A stretch of 64,000 bases of DNA from Acinetobacter sp. SFB (GCF_001647545.1 NZ_LSZH01000011.1:507240-571239), one strand, 5' to 3'; positions 17,314 through 27,772 are shown, counted from the stretch's first letter. The notes: a model not told the origin generated them from the letters alone. Numbers and translations are program-made.

Positions 17314-17620
17314 AACGTGGGTAAAATAACAGCAAAAGTGGAAACATTGTTATGGCTTGTAATGTTATGGCTTGTAATAATTAATGCGAATTATTATTAA
17401 TAGTGAGAATTGCTTAATTATTATGAGGTTGGATGGGAATATGACTTAATTTAGATTTTTTTATTAGCTAAGATATTAATTTTTAAATAGAAATAAGATA
17501 CTAGTAAAGTTGAATTTGACTCAAAAATAAAATTATTAAAAATCCAATACTTATAATTTAAGGGTGAGGCTACCTGATATTAAGTTGCAGCAGCCTTTTT
17601 CTTTTTTGCATTATTCAAGC
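17314..17620. other. AT-rich gap with a tandem repeat and Fur-like sequence
   Basis: 307 bp without a gene. A perfect 15-bp tandem duplication (TGTTATGGCTTGTAA) lies at 17348-17377. At 17389-17412 the sequence GAATTATTATTAATAGTGAG resembles a Fur box, perhaps the old promoter of the deleted receptor gene. No terminator is clear after piuC. Confidence 0.5.
17348..17377 (+). repeat. 15-bp perfect tandem repeat
   Basis: TGTTATGGCTTGTAA occurs twice in direct succession upstream of the receptor remnant. Confidence 0.9.
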
Positions 17621-18304
17621 TTAAAGTTCAGCCCATTTACGCATTAAATTATGATAAAGATTGGTCAGTTTGATCACTTCGTCATGTTGATCACCCAGCT
17701 GTATGCGTAAGTTTTGAATAGATTGATCTAAATTAAACAACATATGACGATTGGCTTCATCACGAATCATACTTTGTAGCCAAAAAAATGAGGCAATACG
17801 GCAGCCTGAGGTGACAGCTGTCACTTCATGCAAACTGGTCGATGGGTAGAGAATCATGTCGCCGGCCGGCAGTTTGACTTCATGGTAGCCATACGTGTCT
17901 TCAATGACTAAATCGCCCCCTTCATATTCTTCTGGCTCGCTTAAAAAAACCGTACAGGACAGATCAGTTCTTAAGCGCTCATTGGTTCCTCGGATTCGAC
18001 GAATTGAATTGTCGACATGAAAACCAAAGGCTTCATTATTTTCATAGCGATTAAACAGCGGAGGAATAATGTCTAAAGGAATGGCGGCAGACAAAAATAA
18101 AGCATGCTGTCCTAATGATTCTAAAATAATGGTACTTAAATGATGGGTTAGCGGAAGATCTTCCGGAAGCTGTTGATTTTGTTTGACTGTGGCCGAAAGC
18201 GTACCCGCAGTGACTTTACCATTGACCCATTCAATTTTACTCATTTCTTCACGGAAATATTGAACTTGTTCTTTAGTCAGTACGTTAGGAATATGATGGA
18301 TCAC
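17621..18304 (-). CDS. piuC: PiuC-type Fe(II)/2-oxoglutarate-dependent PKHD hydroxylase
   Basis: 227 residues, the usual length for the PiuC/YbiX family of iron- and 2-oxoglutarate-dependent dioxygenases found beside catecholate siderophore receptors. Iron ligands are His and Asp in FGFHVDNSIR and the distal His in STSLHEVTAV; the 2-oxoglutarate-binding Arg follows in GCRIASFFWLQS. The start is GTG 18304, 8 bp after AAGG; a TTG six codons upstream is less likely. It is downstream of piuA, separated by a hairpin terminator, so it may depend on read-through or its own promoter. It is thought to help process or use the siderophore, but the substrate is unknown. Confidence 0.9.
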   Translation of the reverse strand: MIHHIPNVLTKEQVQYFREEMSKIEWVNGKVTAGTLSATVKQNQQLPEDLPLTHHLSTIILESLGQHALFLSAAIPLDIIPPLFNRYENNEAFGFHVDNSIRRIRGTNERLRTDLSCTVFLSEPEEYEGGDLVIEDTYGYHEVKLPAGDMILYPSTSLHEVTAVTSGCRIASFFWLQSMIRDEANRHMLFNLDQSIQNLRIQLGDQHDEVIKLTNLYHNLMRKWAEL

Positions 18305-18342
18305 GGCAATACACCTTTGCAAGAATGAATTCTTTTAGCTAT

Positions 18343-18374
18343 AAAAATAGCCTCATTATTATGAGGCTATTTTA
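18343..18374 (-). terminator. Hairpin between piuA and piuC
   Basis: A perfect 13-bp stem (AAAATAGCCTCAT / ATGAGGCTATTTT) with a 4-nt loop and a U-rich 3' side on the minus strand. It would stop or attenuate transcription from piuA into piuC. Confidence 0.85.
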
Positions 18375-18411
18375 GATTAAATCCATAATTAATTTATGGT
18401 TTTAATTGAAC

Positions 18412-20700
18412 TTAGTATTTGAAGTTCAGCGATAATACTGCGCTACGACCTTCTGCTTCAGTTGCATAGTGAGATGCATATGCCTTGGTGAAGTAGCGTT
18501 CGTTAGACAGATTGTTTACGTTAAGTTGTAAATCAACATTTTTATTCACGTTATAACGCGCCATTGCGTCGTAGCGAACATAACCTGGAACAAATTTAGT
18601 ATTTGCTGCATCACCATAGACTTTGTCCATTGCAATTGCGCCAACACCTAAATTAAGTTGCGGGTGTACTTGGTAAGTTGTCCAAAGTGTTGCAGAGTTT
18701 TTCGCCACGTTTTGAACTTGGTTGCCATTTGTTGGGCTTGGTACATATACCGCAGGTTGACCAGTTGCAGCAGTATTTACAAATCCAGCATCAACAATTT
18801 CACTGTCTAAATAAGTATAACCCGCCGATACAGCCCATTTATCCGTTATATTGCCGTTCGCACCAAGTTCAATACCATCCACACGAGTTTTACCAACATT
18901 ACGAGTAAAACCATCAGTATCTAATGCACGTGTATTTTCTTTTTCAGTACGGAAAATAGCTGCGGTTAAATTTAACTTATTATTCAGCACATCCCATTTT
19001 GTGCCAATTTCATAAGTTTTAACTTCTTCTGGTTTTAGGTTGTTAATAGCTCTAGATTGTTCATCAGTTGTATTTCGACCAGGAACACTTATACCTTCTG
19101 AGCCATCACCTGCATCAACACCAACAGGGTTTGCAGAAGTCGCATAGCTTGCATAAATACTACTATTCTCAGTAGGTTTGAATGTTAAACCAGCTTGATA
19201 GTTAAAGAAATCATTGCTTGAGTCATAAGCTGTACCAGCTTTGATTGTTCCAGAATCTTTATTGTACTTAACATCAGTGTCAAATTTATCCCAACGCACA
19301 CCCAAATCTAATAGCCACTGTGGCGTGATTTCAATATTATTTAGGGCATAGATAGACTGTGTTTTAGATATAATATTGGTTACATTTGGATTTGCTGTAA
19401 TATTTCCTAACCAAGAGTCTTTAGAGTTAGGGTTAAATGCATCTGTACACCAACCATTTGAATTCGCTAAAGTACATGCGTTAGTTGTACCACTACCACC
19501 AATTATAGATGTATTTGGATCGGTAACGATGTTGGTACCACGATTAGAATCTTGTTTACTGTATTCAGCGCCCACATTAAAGCTGTGCTTAAGTGAGCCT
19601 GTATTAAATTTACCTGCTAAAGATAACTGATCAGTAAAACTATCAGTAGTTGTTAGATTGGTATTAACACGACGCCAAACTTTACCATTTGCAATATTCT
19701 TTTGACTATCATCGGGTTGAGTCCAAAGATAGTTATTATCTGATTTACTATATACCGCAGTATTACTCAATGTAATATTTTCAGTTATATCGTGCTCTAA
19801 TTTAATAGTACCACTTTGATTTTCTTGTTTTTGGAAATCACGATCTAACCAGCCATAGTAAACACCTTGTTTTACATCTAGCGGTTTACCTGTCGCTGTA
19901 TTATCAGAAGAATTCCAATATGGAACACCTGAATCTGGAGTATCATCAGATTTTAAGTAGTAGTAGCTTAAAGTGGCACGAGTTGGGGTATCTAAGCCAA
20001 AAGTAATGCTCGGTGCAATACCTGCACGTTTGTATTCAGCACCATCGGCTTGACCTGCTTTTTCATTGTGATGACCTAAAACTGCAACACGAGCTGCAAT
20101 ACCATTACCAAAATCCTTGTTACCATCTAAGGTAATACGCTGGTAATTGTCTGTACCTGCACCAACAGAACCTTCTAAAAAGTCACCTTTTTTAGCAACC
20201 TTAGAAATCATGTTGATGCTACCACCCGTTGTACCCGCACCACCCATTGCAGATGCAGAACCTTTAGTCACTTCAACCTGTTCTACGGCAAACATTTCAC
20301 GGTTTTGCGAAGTTGAGCTACGCACGCCATCCACATACATTGAACTTTCAGAGTTATAACCACGAATAAATGGACGATCGCCATTTGGGTTCCCACCTTC
20401 ACCCGCACCCAAAGTAATCCCAGGTACAGTACGCAACGCATCGCTTAAAGTTGTGACTTGAGTATCGGCAATCAGCTGTTTAGAAATGATAGAAACTGAT
20501 TTAGGCGTATCAAGCAGGGGAGCGACAAACTTGGAATTCGCAGATTTATCTACTTTTAGTGTTTGTTCAGCTTCTGCTTGCATACGAATAGTATCAAGTT
20601 GAGCAACTTGATCTTGTGCAATTACATTCCCTGCCATGACTGAAAGTGATGACACAATCGCAGAAGATACGATTTTTTTGCGTGTTTTAATGAAGGCCAT
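18412..20700 (-). CDS. piuA: TonB-dependent siderophore receptor, PiuA/Fiu-like
   Basis: 762 residues. Signal peptide about 1-28 (ending NVIAQ), then a plug domain with DTPKSVSIIS, RTVPGITLG, RPFIRGYNSESSMYVDGVR, VEQVEVTKGSASAM and GGSINMISK, and a 22-strand barrel ending in the outer-membrane signature AVLSLNFKY with C-terminal aromatic. The class imports ferric catecholates; PiuA in Acinetobacter and Pseudomonas also admits siderophore-drug conjugates. Its neighbour piuC supports the PiuA call over other catecholate receptors. A Fur-box-like site lies just upstream. The exact ligand is not known. Confidence 0.88.
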   Translation of the reverse strand: MAFIKTRKKIVSSAIVSSLSVMAGNVIAQDQVAQLDTIRMQAEAEQTLKVDKSANSKFVAPLLDTPKSVSIISKQLIADTQVTTLSDALRTVPGITLGAGEGGNPNGDRPFIRGYNSESSMYVDGVRSSTSQNREMFAVEQVEVTKGSASAMGGAGTTGGSINMISKVAKKGDFLEGSVGAGTDNYQRITLDGNKDFGNGIAARVAVLGHHNEKAGQADGAEYKRAGIAPSITFGLDTPTRATLSYYYLKSDDTPDSGVPYWNSSDNTATGKPLDVKQGVYYGWLDRDFQKQENQSGTIKLEHDITENITLSNTAVYSKSDNNYLWTQPDDSQKNIANGKVWRRVNTNLTTTDSFTDQLSLAGKFNTGSLKHSFNVGAEYSKQDSNRGTNIVTDPNTSIIGGSGTTNACTLANSNGWCTDAFNPNSKDSWLGNITANPNVTNIISKTQSIYALNNIEITPQWLLDLGVRWDKFDTDVKYNKDSGTIKAGTAYDSSNDFFNYQAGLTFKPTENSSIYASYATSANPVGVDAGDGSEGISVPGRNTTDEQSRAINNLKPEEVKTYEIGTKWDVLNNKLNLTAAIFRTEKENTRALDTDGFTRNVGKTRVDGIELGANGNITDKWAVSAGYTYLDSEIVDAGFVNTAATGQPAVYVPSPTNGNQVQNVAKNSATLWTTYQVHPQLNLGVGAIAMDKVYGDAANTKFVPGYVRYDAMARYNVNKNVDLQLNVNNLSNERYFTKAYASHYATEAEGRSAVLSLNFKY

Positions 20701-20734
20701 TTCTTACTCAAAATGTGTACTGTGAAAATGTATG

Positions 20735-20755
20735 AGAATAATAATGATTCTTATT
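20735..20755 (-). promoter_or_regulatory. Fur box upstream of piuA
   Basis: GAGAATAATAATGATTCTTA on the plus strand is close to the Fur consensus GATAATGATAATCATTATC. It ends 35 bp before the piuA start, where it would overlap the promoter. Iron repression is inferred. Confidence 0.8.
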
Positions 20756-21530
20756 TTGTATAACTATTGATTTTAATTGTAGTTTGCGATCATTATATTT
20801 TTATTGATCTATTTATTAAATAAAAGAATGTAGCAATATTTAGCTAAGTTTTTGATTTTAATTTTATATCTATAAAAACATTTAATTTTAGATTATTGAT
20901 TGTGAATTTTAATCATGCAAGTATTGAGAACTTTTTAAGCAATTCATGATGCCGAACCGTTAATTTAATGTTACATCGTGTTTACTAGATCGAGTAGGTT
21001 GCATTTATTTGAAAGATTTTGATTTAAATATCAAAATATAGACTCATTACATGTATTTTGAATTCGAGACTCATGCCAAAAGTAAAAAGTAAGCTTAGCT
21101 TCAAAATACATGGTCTTATTTTCAGAAAATTTCTATGAGCTGAATAACTAAACAAATAAGAGGCGATTCAACTTCAATCTAGAGCTCTGTAATTAAATTA
21201 CACAAAGTTCAGCCGTTTTGGCTTTAGATGATAAATATGAAAAGGATTCTAGAAAGACCACATAAAAAAATGACTTTCAATGAGCAGGATTGTGGCAAGT
21301 GAAAGCACATTTTTTCTATTGTGAACAGGACGTGATGTAACTCTAATATTGGATGCATAAATTAAATTAAAAAAAAAGAATCAAAATGAAGCAAACTTTA
21401 AAAAAATTACTATTAAAGCTAAAGCGCATACAAAATGAAGGTGTTTGGTCAGTGAAATGTGAGGAAATTGAAATAAAAACGGATTTTTATCGGAAGAAAG
21501 CTTAAAATTTAATGGTTAAATCATCCTGTT
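20756..21530. other. Long gene-poor region between piuA and tig
   Basis: About 775 bp, AT-rich. It contains a perfect palindrome TGTAATT-A-AATTACA at 21188-21202 and one possible short ORF (21386-21505). I see no RNA gene or mobile element. Confidence 0.5.
21386..21505 (+). CDS. Possible 39-residue basic peptide
   Basis: An ATG-started frame of 39 codons, MKQTLKKLLLKLKRIQNEGV at the start and a charged end (EIEIKTDFYRKKA). There is no clear ribosome-binding site (AAAAAAAAGAATCAAA upstream) and no recognised family. It ends about 25 bp before the tig promoter. It may be chance or a gene fragment. Confidence 0.2.
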   Translation: MKQTLKKLLLKLKRIQNEGVWSVKCEEIEIKTDFYRKKA

Positions 21531-21559
21531 TTGTATATCTTCCAATGTTGTCATATAAT
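21531..21559 (+). promoter_or_regulatory. Promoter of tig
   Basis: TTGTAT, 17-bp spacer, TATAAT: a good sigma-70 promoter. The expected start site is near 21566, giving a leader of about 40 nt. Confidence 0.8.
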
Positions 21560-21605
21560 ATGGCACTTTCAAAATTGCAATTACTATTTCTATATCGAGG
21601 AAGCC

Positions 21606-22940
21606 ATGCAAGTAACTTCTGAAGCGGTTTCGGGCGTTGCCCGTCGTTTAAATGTATCTGTACCGACGAGCCGTGTGAACGAGCAATTTGAAGCTCGTTT
21701 AAAACGCACTGCTAAAACTGTGAAGATCAACGGCTTCCGTCCAGGTAAAGTGCCTTTGAATGTTGTACGTCGTGAATATGGCGCGGGTATTTATCAAGAA
21801 GTTGTGAACGATGTAATTCGTGACACAGTATTCGAAGCAATTCAGCAAGAAAAAATCAATGCTGTTGGCATGCCAAACATTGATAAAGTTGAAAATAAAG
21901 AAGATGCTCTTGTTTATGAAGCAACTGTAGAAGTTTATCCAGAAGTTGAAGTGAAAGCTTTTGACGCTTTGGAAGTTGAACGTAAAACAACTGAAGTTAA
22001 CGACAAAGACGTTGACCAAATGATTGAAAATCTTCAGAAACAGCGTCAAGGTTGGGCTGAAACCAAAGGCATGGCTAAAAAAGACATGCAAGTAACTTTC
22101 GATTTCGAAGGTACTGTTGACGGTGAAAAGTTTGAAGGCGGTACTGCTGAAGACTTTAAACTTGTTTTAGGTTCTGGTCGCATGATTCCTGGCTTCGAAG
22201 ACGGTATTGTTGGAATGAAGAAAGGCGAAGAGAAAGTGATTGATGTTACTTTCCCTGAAGACTACCAAGCTGAAAACCTTGCTGGTAAAGCTGCACAGTT
22301 CAAAATTACTGTGAAACTGGTTGAAAAACCAAAACTTCCAGAAATTGATGCTGAATTCTTGAAAACCTTTGGTTTAACTGAAGAAGAAGGCGTTGAAAAA
22401 TTAAAAGCTGACGTTCGCAAAAACATGGATCGTGAAGTGAAGAACGGTCTTCGTAATCAAGTTAAAGCTGCGACTTTTGATGCGCTTGTAGCTGCAAACG
22501 AAGTTGAAGTTCCTGAATCTATGTTGGCTCAAGAAATTGACCGTCAACGTCAACAAATGATTCAACAATTCACTCAACAATTTGGTGCTCAAGGTGCGCA
22601 AGCATTTGACAGCAGCATGCTTCCAGATGACTTGTTCAAAGAACAAGCTCAAAAAGCAGTTAAATTGGGTGTGTTGGTGAGCAAAGTTTTAGCGGATGCT
22701 AAAATTGAAGTTGATCCTGCTCGCGTTGAAGCTTACATCGACGACATGGCTTCTTCTTACGAAGACCCGACTGAAGTGATTGAATACTTCAAAAATGACA
22801 AACAGCAACGTGCTCAAATCGAAGCGGTTGTGTTAGAAGATCAAATTGTTGATCACATTTTAGCGTCTGCTAAAGTGACTGATACAGCGGTAAGCTACGA
22901 AGAATTGTTGAAAGAGCAACAAGCTCGTCAACAAGGCTAA
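21606..22940 (+). CDS. tig: Trigger factor chaperone
   Basis: 444 residues. A ribosome-associated chaperone and peptidyl-prolyl isomerase that meets nascent chains. The N-terminal ribosome-binding domain holds the signature GFRPGKVP (near residue 43), the FKBP-type isomerase domain spans roughly 150-245 ([30 protein letters not shown]), and the rest is the helical chaperone domain. The start at 21606 follows GAGGAAG; the frame is open 25 codons upstream, but that part overlaps the promoter. It is followed by its own terminator and then clpP-clpX. Confidence 0.97.
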   Translation: MQVTSEAVSGVARRLNVSVPTSRVNEQFEARLKRTAKTVKINGFRPGKVPLNVVRREYGAGIYQEVVNDVIRDTVFEAIQQEKINAVGMPNIDKVENKEDALVYEATVEVYPEVEVKAFDALEVERKTTEVNDKDVDQMIENLQKQRQGWAETKGMAKKDMQVTFDFEGTVDGEKFEGGTAEDFKLVLGSGRMIPGFEDGIVGMKKGEEKVIDVTFPEDYQAENLAGKAAQFKITVKLVEKPKLPEIDAEFLKTFGLTEEEGVEKLKADVRKNMDREVKNGLRNQVKAATFDALVAANEVEVPESMLAQEIDRQRQQMIQQFTQQFGAQGAQAFDSSMLPDDLFKEQAQKAVKLGVLVSKVLADAKIEVDPARVEAYIDDMASSYEDPTEVIEYFKNDKQQRAQIEAVVLEDQIVDHILASAKVTDTAVSYEELLKEQQARQQG

Positions 22941-22953
22941 GTTTAGCTGATCG

Positions 22954-22981
22954 AAAAAAGGCGCATCATGCGCCTTTTTTT
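22954..22981 (+). terminator. Terminator after tig
   Basis: AAAAAAGGCGCA / TGCGCCTTTTTT stem with a 3-nt loop. Confidence 0.93.
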
Positions 22982-23132
22982 ATGCATTGGCTTATACTGA
23001 GCGTGGCTTGTATTAATAATGCGTATGCAAAAAATATCTGTTATTTAATTGGGAATATTTTGCAATTTCGACAATTATCCCTCATATTGTGACTATGAGT
23101 TGAGTAACAAAAAATTTAGGAATAAATAACGT

Positions 23133-23738
23133 ATGTATGTTCCAACAATTAATAGCGCTTTAGTACCAATGGTCGTAGAACAATCGTCTCGTGGTGAGCG
23201 TTCTTTTGATATTTTTTCACGTCTTTTACGTGAGCGTGTCATCTTTATGAGCGGTGAAGTTGAAGACAACATGGCGAACTTAATTGTTGCGCAGATGTTG
23301 TTTTTAGAAGCAGAGAACCCAGATAAAGATATACACCTTTATATTAATTCACCAGGTGGGTCTGTAACTGCCGGCATGGCCATTTATGACACCATGCAGT
23401 TTATTAAACCAGATGTAGTAACTTATTGTATGGGTCAAGCGGCATCTATGGGTGCATTCTTGTTGAATGCCGGTGCAAAAGGCAAACGTTATTGCTTGGA
23501 AAATGCCCGTGTCATGATTCACCAACCACTCGGTGGTTTCCGTGGTCAAGCATCGGATATTGAAATTCACGCACGTGAAATTCTATTCATCAAAGAACGT
23601 TTAAACCGTTTAATGGCAGAGCATAGTGGTCAAGACTATGAAACTGTTGCTAGAGATACTGACCGTGACAACTTTATGACAGCACAAGCTGCTAAAGAAT
23701 ACGGTCTCGTGGATGAAGTGTTAAGTAAACGTCCATAA
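23133..23738 (+). CDS. clpP: ATP-dependent Clp protease proteolytic subunit
   Basis: 201 residues. A serine peptidase forming the 14-subunit chamber used by ClpX (and ClpA). Catalytic Ser in [11 protein letters not shown], His in VMIHQPLGG and Asp in RDTDRDNF are in the standard order and spacing. It is 27 bp before clpX, an operon as in E. coli. Confidence 0.98.
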   Translation: MYVPTINSALVPMVVEQSSRGERSFDIFSRLLRERVIFMSGEVEDNMANLIVAQMLFLEAENPDKDIHLYINSPGGSVTAGMAIYDTMQFIKPDVVTYCMGQAASMGAFLLNAGAKGKRYCLENARVMIHQPLGGFRGQASDIEIHAREILFIKERLNRLMAEHSGQDYETVARDTDRDNFMTAQAAKEYGLVDEVLSKRP

Positions 23739-23765
23739 TTTTCAGATTTTAATATTGGAGTAAAT

Positions 23766-25076
23766 ATGTCCGAACATCCTCAAGGACAAAAGCATTGTTC
23801 ATTTTGCGGTAAAACGCAGTCTGAAGTCGGGAAACTGATTGCAGGTGAAGACGCTTACATCTGTAATGAGTGTGTGGACGTATGCTTAGATTTAGTCCAG
23901 ACCAGTCAACAAGTAGAATCGGGTGATTGGGCAACTAAGCCTTTGCCAAAACCACATGAAATTCGTGCTGCATTAGATCAATATGTCATTGGTCAAGATG
24001 TTGCGAAAAAAACGCTTTCAGTTGCAGTGTATAACCACTACAAACGTTTAAAAGTCACCAATTCAGGTCATAAATCTGATGAGGCGGTAGAACTTGCAAA
24101 AAGTAATATTCTGCTGGTTGGACCTACAGGTTCAGGTAAGACTTTACTTGCACAAACTCTAGCACGTCTTCTAGATGTTCCATTTGCCATGGCAGATGCA
24201 ACGACTCTAACCGAAGCAGGTTATGTGGGTGAAGACGTTGAAAACATCGTACAGAAACTTCTTCAAAAAGCTGATTACGATGTAGAAAAAGCGCAAAAGG
24301 GCATTATCTATATCGATGAAATCGACAAGATTACCCGCAAGTCTGAAAACCCGTCGATTACCCGTGATGTATCGGGTGAAGGTGTTCAGCAAGCGTTATT
24401 AAAAATGATCGAAGGTACGGTTGCTTCAATTCCACCCCAAGGTGGTCGTAAGCATCCGCAACAAGAGTTCATTCAGATTGATACTTCGAATATCTTGTTT
24501 ATTTGTGGCGGTGCATTTTCAGGTTTAGAGAAAATTGTACAACAACGTCAAGAAAAAGGCGGGATCGGTTTCACTGCAGACGTGAAGAAAAAAGACGAAA
24601 GTAAAAAATTGTCCGATTTATTCCGTCAAGTGGAAGCAAATGACTTGGTGAAATTTGGTTTAATTCCAGAATTCATTGGTCGTCTACCGGTTATTGCAAC
24701 TTTGGAAGAGTTGGATGAAGAAGCCCTTATGCAGATTCTGACCGAGCCAAAAAATGCCTTAACCCGCCAATACCAATATTTATTCGATATGGAAAATGTT
24801 GACTTGGTGTTTGAAGATTCTGCATTGCGTGCTATTGCGAAAAAAGCCTTAGAGCGTAATACAGGGGCACGTGGTCTGCGTTCAATCCTGGAAAATTCTT
24901 TACTTGAAACTATGTATGATTTACCAAGCCGTACCGATGTTGGTACCGTGATTGTAAATGATGCGGTGATTAGTGGTGAAGGAAAGCCAGAGTTAAAGGC
25001 AGAGCGTCAACCTAAAACAGAGACTGAAGCTGCGCCTAAAGTAGATTTTAAAGTTATAAATTCTAAATCTGCTTAA
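23766..25076 (+). CDS. clpX: ATP-dependent Clp protease ATP-binding subunit ClpX
   Basis: 436 residues. An AAA+ unfoldase feeding substrates to ClpP. The N-terminal zinc-binding domain has CSFCGKTQ and CNECVDVC. Walker A GPTGSGKT, pore loop GYVGED, Walker [11 protein letters not shown], the IGF tripeptide that docks on ClpP (GGIGFTAD) and sensor-2 GARGLRS are all present. GGAG precedes the ATG. The last 30 residues are a variable Lys/Glu/Pro-rich tail. Confidence 0.98.
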   Translation: MSEHPQGQKHCSFCGKTQSEVGKLIAGEDAYICNECVDVCLDLVQTSQQVESGDWATKPLPKPHEIRAALDQYVIGQDVAKKTLSVAVYNHYKRLKVTNSGHKSDEAVELAKSNILLVGPTGSGKTLLAQTLARLLDVPFAMADATTLTEAGYVGEDVENIVQKLLQKADYDVEKAQKGIIYIDEIDKITRKSENPSITRDVSGEGVQQALLKMIEGTVASIPPQGGRKHPQQEFIQIDTSNILFICGGAFSGLEKIVQQRQEKGGIGFTADVKKKDESKKLSDLFRQVEANDLVKFGLIPEFIGRLPVIATLEELDEEALMQILTEPKNALTRQYQYLFDMENVDLVFEDSALRAIAKKALERNTGARGLRSILENSLLETMYDLPSRTDVGTVIVNDAVISGEGKPELKAERQPKTETEAAPKVDFKVINSKSA

Positions 25077-25091
25077 CTCGCTATTCGTCTG

Positions 25092-25128
25092 AAACGTGCG
25101 GAAAACTGGTCTTTTCGCACGTTTTTTA
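25092..25128 (+). terminator. Terminator after clpPX
   Basis: AAACGTGCG / CGCACGTTT stem extended by an AAAA/TTTT inner pairing, followed by T. Confidence 0.88.
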
Positions 25129-25279
25129 TTTCCAAAAATAAAACTCAATGTTAATCTCAATCACTAGGCGTGAATGCCTAAATAAAATCAACGAAGAAAA
25201 TTAATGTCGCGATCAATATAGCGAAAAATTAAATGTTTAATTGAGTACAAAAATAAAAAATACGCGGTGAGGGAAAATC

Positions 25280-25993
25280 ATGCGTGGAGTCTGTATTGCG
25301 GTCTGTGCAAGTATTATTTTAATGGGTTGTCATGGCAAGTCTGCTGTTGAACATGCTCAAGTAACATCAACCTTAAAACCTGTAGACTTTAACAGCGAAC
25401 CTGGCTTTATTGAGCAGCACCGTCTGGGGATGTTTACCATTGGGGCTTGGGTCAATCAAAAATTAGGACAGCGCTTTCAGCCTGTACAAGCACAAAATGA
25501 TCAAGCTGCCATTGTGTATATGTACCGCCCTGACAGTAAATGGAATCGTCAAGAAATTGTGGCATCCAGTCTTTTTGTTAATAGTGAGCGTATTCCAAGT
25601 CTCTTGAATAATCACTATTACTGGATGGAATTGCCCACAGGAACCTATCGTTTATCGAGTAGCCGTCCACTAGGTGCACAGCATTTTCAAAAGCCTAAAT
25701 ATTTAGATTTTACCGTGGAAGCGGGGCAGTCTTATTTTATTAAATATGATGAAGAAAATTTAAGTACCCGTCGTGAGGTTTCTGGACCATTGATGATTGT
25801 GTCTGAAAAAACAGGCTTAAACGAAATCGCATTCACCCAGTTAAAGTCGGAAAGTTATAATTTTGTGGCCCAAGATTCAAATACAGGTAAGGTACGTAAA
25901 AAAGCGCAAAAACTTAAACCGGTAAAATATGATCCTGCGGAAGATGTTCAACTGACTGCACCCTTTAAGATGTGGGATCCGCGAACGTGGTAA
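25280..25993 (+). CDS. Lipoprotein with DUF2846-like domain
   Basis: 237 residues. Signal peptide with lipobox LMGC (Cys near residue 17) followed by HGKS, so it is probably a lipoprotein processed by Lgt/LspA. The middle, AAIVYMYRPDSKWNRQ, SLFVNSERIPSLLNNHYYW, ELPTGTYRLSS and GQSYFIKYDEE, has the beta-sandwich pattern of DUF2846 proteins. The function of that family is unknown. GTGAGGGA stands before the ATG. It is a single gene bounded by terminators. Confidence 0.8.
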   Translation: MRGVCIAVCASIILMGCHGKSAVEHAQVTSTLKPVDFNSEPGFIEQHRLGMFTIGAWVNQKLGQRFQPVQAQNDQAAIVYMYRPDSKWNRQEIVASSLFVNSERIPSLLNNHYYWMELPTGTYRLSSSRPLGAQHFQKPKYLDFTVEAGQSYFIKYDEENLSTRREVSGPLMIVSEKTGLNEIAFTQLKSESYNFVAQDSNTGKVRKKAQKLKPVKYDPAEDVQLTAPFKMWDPRTW

Positions 25994-26062
25994 ATACATA
26001 TTTCTGAATTTGAAAAGAAAGACGAATTATTGGTTGAGTAAGAAATATTTTTTTATAGAAAT

Positions 26063-26090
26063 AAAAAAGCACCCGAATGGGTGCTTTTTT
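26063..26090. terminator. Bidirectional terminator between lipoprotein gene and fumarase
   Basis: AAAAAAGCACCC, loop GAAT, GGGTGCTTTTTT: symmetric A and T runs serve both convergent genes. Confidence 0.93.
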
Positions 26091-26101
26091 CGCTTGGAAA
26101 A

Positions 26102-27628
26102 TTAAACCGCAGCAGCATCAACTACTGGAATTTTACCAATTTTCGCTTGCCAGATTTTTGGTGCAGTTGCGTGAATAGAAGTACCATTCACATCTACTGC
26201 TACAGATACAGGCATATCTTCCACTACAAATTTGTAGATCGCTTCCATACCCAAGTCAGCAAATGCAACAACGTCAGCTTGACGAACAGCTTTAGATACC
26301 AGGTAGGCAGCGCCACCGACAGCCATCAAATAAGTTGCTTTGTTATCTTTAATTGCTTCAATAGCAGTAGGGCCACGATCCGCTTTACCAATCATACCGA
26401 ACAAACCAGTATGTTCTAAAACTTGACGTGTGAATTTGTCCATACGTGTAGCCGTTGTAGGACCAGCAGGACCAACCACTTCATCACCAACAGGATCGAC
26501 AGGGCCAACGTAGTAAATGAATTTACCTTTAAGGTCTACAGGAAGCTCTTCACCGTTATTGATCATGTCAACCATACGTTTGTGCGCAGCATCACGACCG
26601 GTATAGATTGTACCGTTAAGAAGTAATGTGTCACCTGGTTGCCAAGAGTTCATTTCTTCTTGAGTAATGTTATCTAGGTCAACGCGTTTAGAAGTAGAAG
26701 AATCCCAAGTTACAGCAGGATAGTCAGAAAGTTTAGGCGCCTGAATATGAGCAACACCTGAACCATCTAACTGGAAGTGGGCATGACGCGTTGCAGCACA
26801 GTTCGGGATCATACCGACTGGTTTGCCCGCAGCATGGCAAGGGTAATCTTTGATTTTGATATCGAGAACAGTCGTTAAACCGCCAAGACCTTGTGCACCA
26901 ATACCCAAAGCATTTACTTTTTCGAAGATTTCGATTCGAAGTTCTTCAAGTTGGCTTTGTGGACCACGACGAAGCAACTCGTCCATGTTAATTTCTTCCA
27001 TCAATGCTTCTTTGGCAAGCATCATGGCTTTTTCAGCAGTACCACCGATCCCGATACCGAGCATACCAGGAGGACACCAGCCTGCACCCATGGTTGGAAC
27101 AGTTTTAAGTACCCAGTCCACGATTGAGTCAGATGGATTTAACATCGCAAGTTTAGATTTATTTTCTGAACCGCCACCCTTAGCAGCCACAGTAATATCG
27201 ACTTTGTCACCCGGTACGAGTTTGTAGTGGATCACAGCAGGTGTGTTGTCTTTGGTGTTCTTACGACCAAAAGCAGGATCCGCTAGAACTGATGCGCGAA
27301 GAATGTTCGAGTTTTCTAAATAACCCTGACGTACCCCTTCGTTAATCGCGTCATCCAAGCTCATGCTTAAATCAAATTTAACGTCTAAACCAACTTCAAG
27401 AAATACGTTAACAATCCCGGTATCCTGGCAGATCGGGCGATGACCTTCTGCACACATACGAGAGTTAATTAAGATTTGTGCAATAGCATCTTTTGCGGCT
27501 TTGTTCTCTTCACGATCATAAGCACGGCTCATCGCTTGGATGAAGTCTTGTGGATGATAGTAAGAAATGAACTGAAGCGCATCTTTTACTGATGTGATCA
27601 AGTCATCTTGCTTGATAATAGTTGTCAT
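26102..27628 (-). CDS. fumA: Class I fumarate hydratase (4Fe-4S)
   Basis: 508 residues, the iron-sulfur class I fumarase, converting fumarate to malate in the TCA cycle. The N-terminal half holds PICQDTGIVNVF, AGWCPPGMLGIG and MIPNCAATRHAHFQLDG, with the three cysteines expected to bind the cluster; the C-terminal half has GRDAAHKRM and GPTTATRMD. The start has no close alternative. The gene is divergent from the PhoB-type small unit at 27.9 kb. It is oxygen-sensitive in the family; whether a class II enzyme exists elsewhere cannot be seen here. Confidence 0.95.
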   Translation of the reverse strand: MTTIIKQDDLITSVKDALQFISYYHPQDFIQAMSRAYDREENKAAKDAIAQILINSRMCAEGHRPICQDTGIVNVFLEVGLDVKFDLSMSLDDAINEGVRQGYLENSNILRASVLADPAFGRKNTKDNTPAVIHYKLVPGDKVDITVAAKGGGSENKSKLAMLNPSDSIVDWVLKTVPTMGAGWCPPGMLGIGIGGTAEKAMMLAKEALMEEINMDELLRRGPQSQLEELRIEIFEKVNALGIGAQGLGGLTTVLDIKIKDYPCHAAGKPVGMIPNCAATRHAHFQLDGSGVAHIQAPKLSDYPAVTWDSSTSKRVDLDNITQEEMNSWQPGDTLLLNGTIYTGRDAAHKRMVDMINNGEELPVDLKGKFIYYVGPVDPVGDEVVGPAGPTTATRMDKFTRQVLEHTGLFGMIGKADRGPTAIEAIKDNKATYLMAVGGAAYLVSKAVRQADVVAFADLGMEAIYKFVVEDMPVSVAVDVNGTSIHATAPKIWQAKIGKIPVVDAAAV

Positions 27629-27772
27629 ATCAAATATCTCTTGAGCGGGCTGTTAGCTAGCGGGCTAAATTATAAGATAAAAAGCAAGTTCTGTGGGTGT
27701 TTTGACTGCTTTTTGGCCAAAAGTTTAATAGCGAATTTCAGCTCCAGTTCACTTTCATTTTTGTCAGGGTAT

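Noticed and set aside
21188..21202. 15-bp palindrome TGTAATT-A-AATTACA
   Set aside because: Perfect, but AT-only palindromes of this length are expected by chance in such AT-rich DNA, and no gene is placed to use it as an operator.
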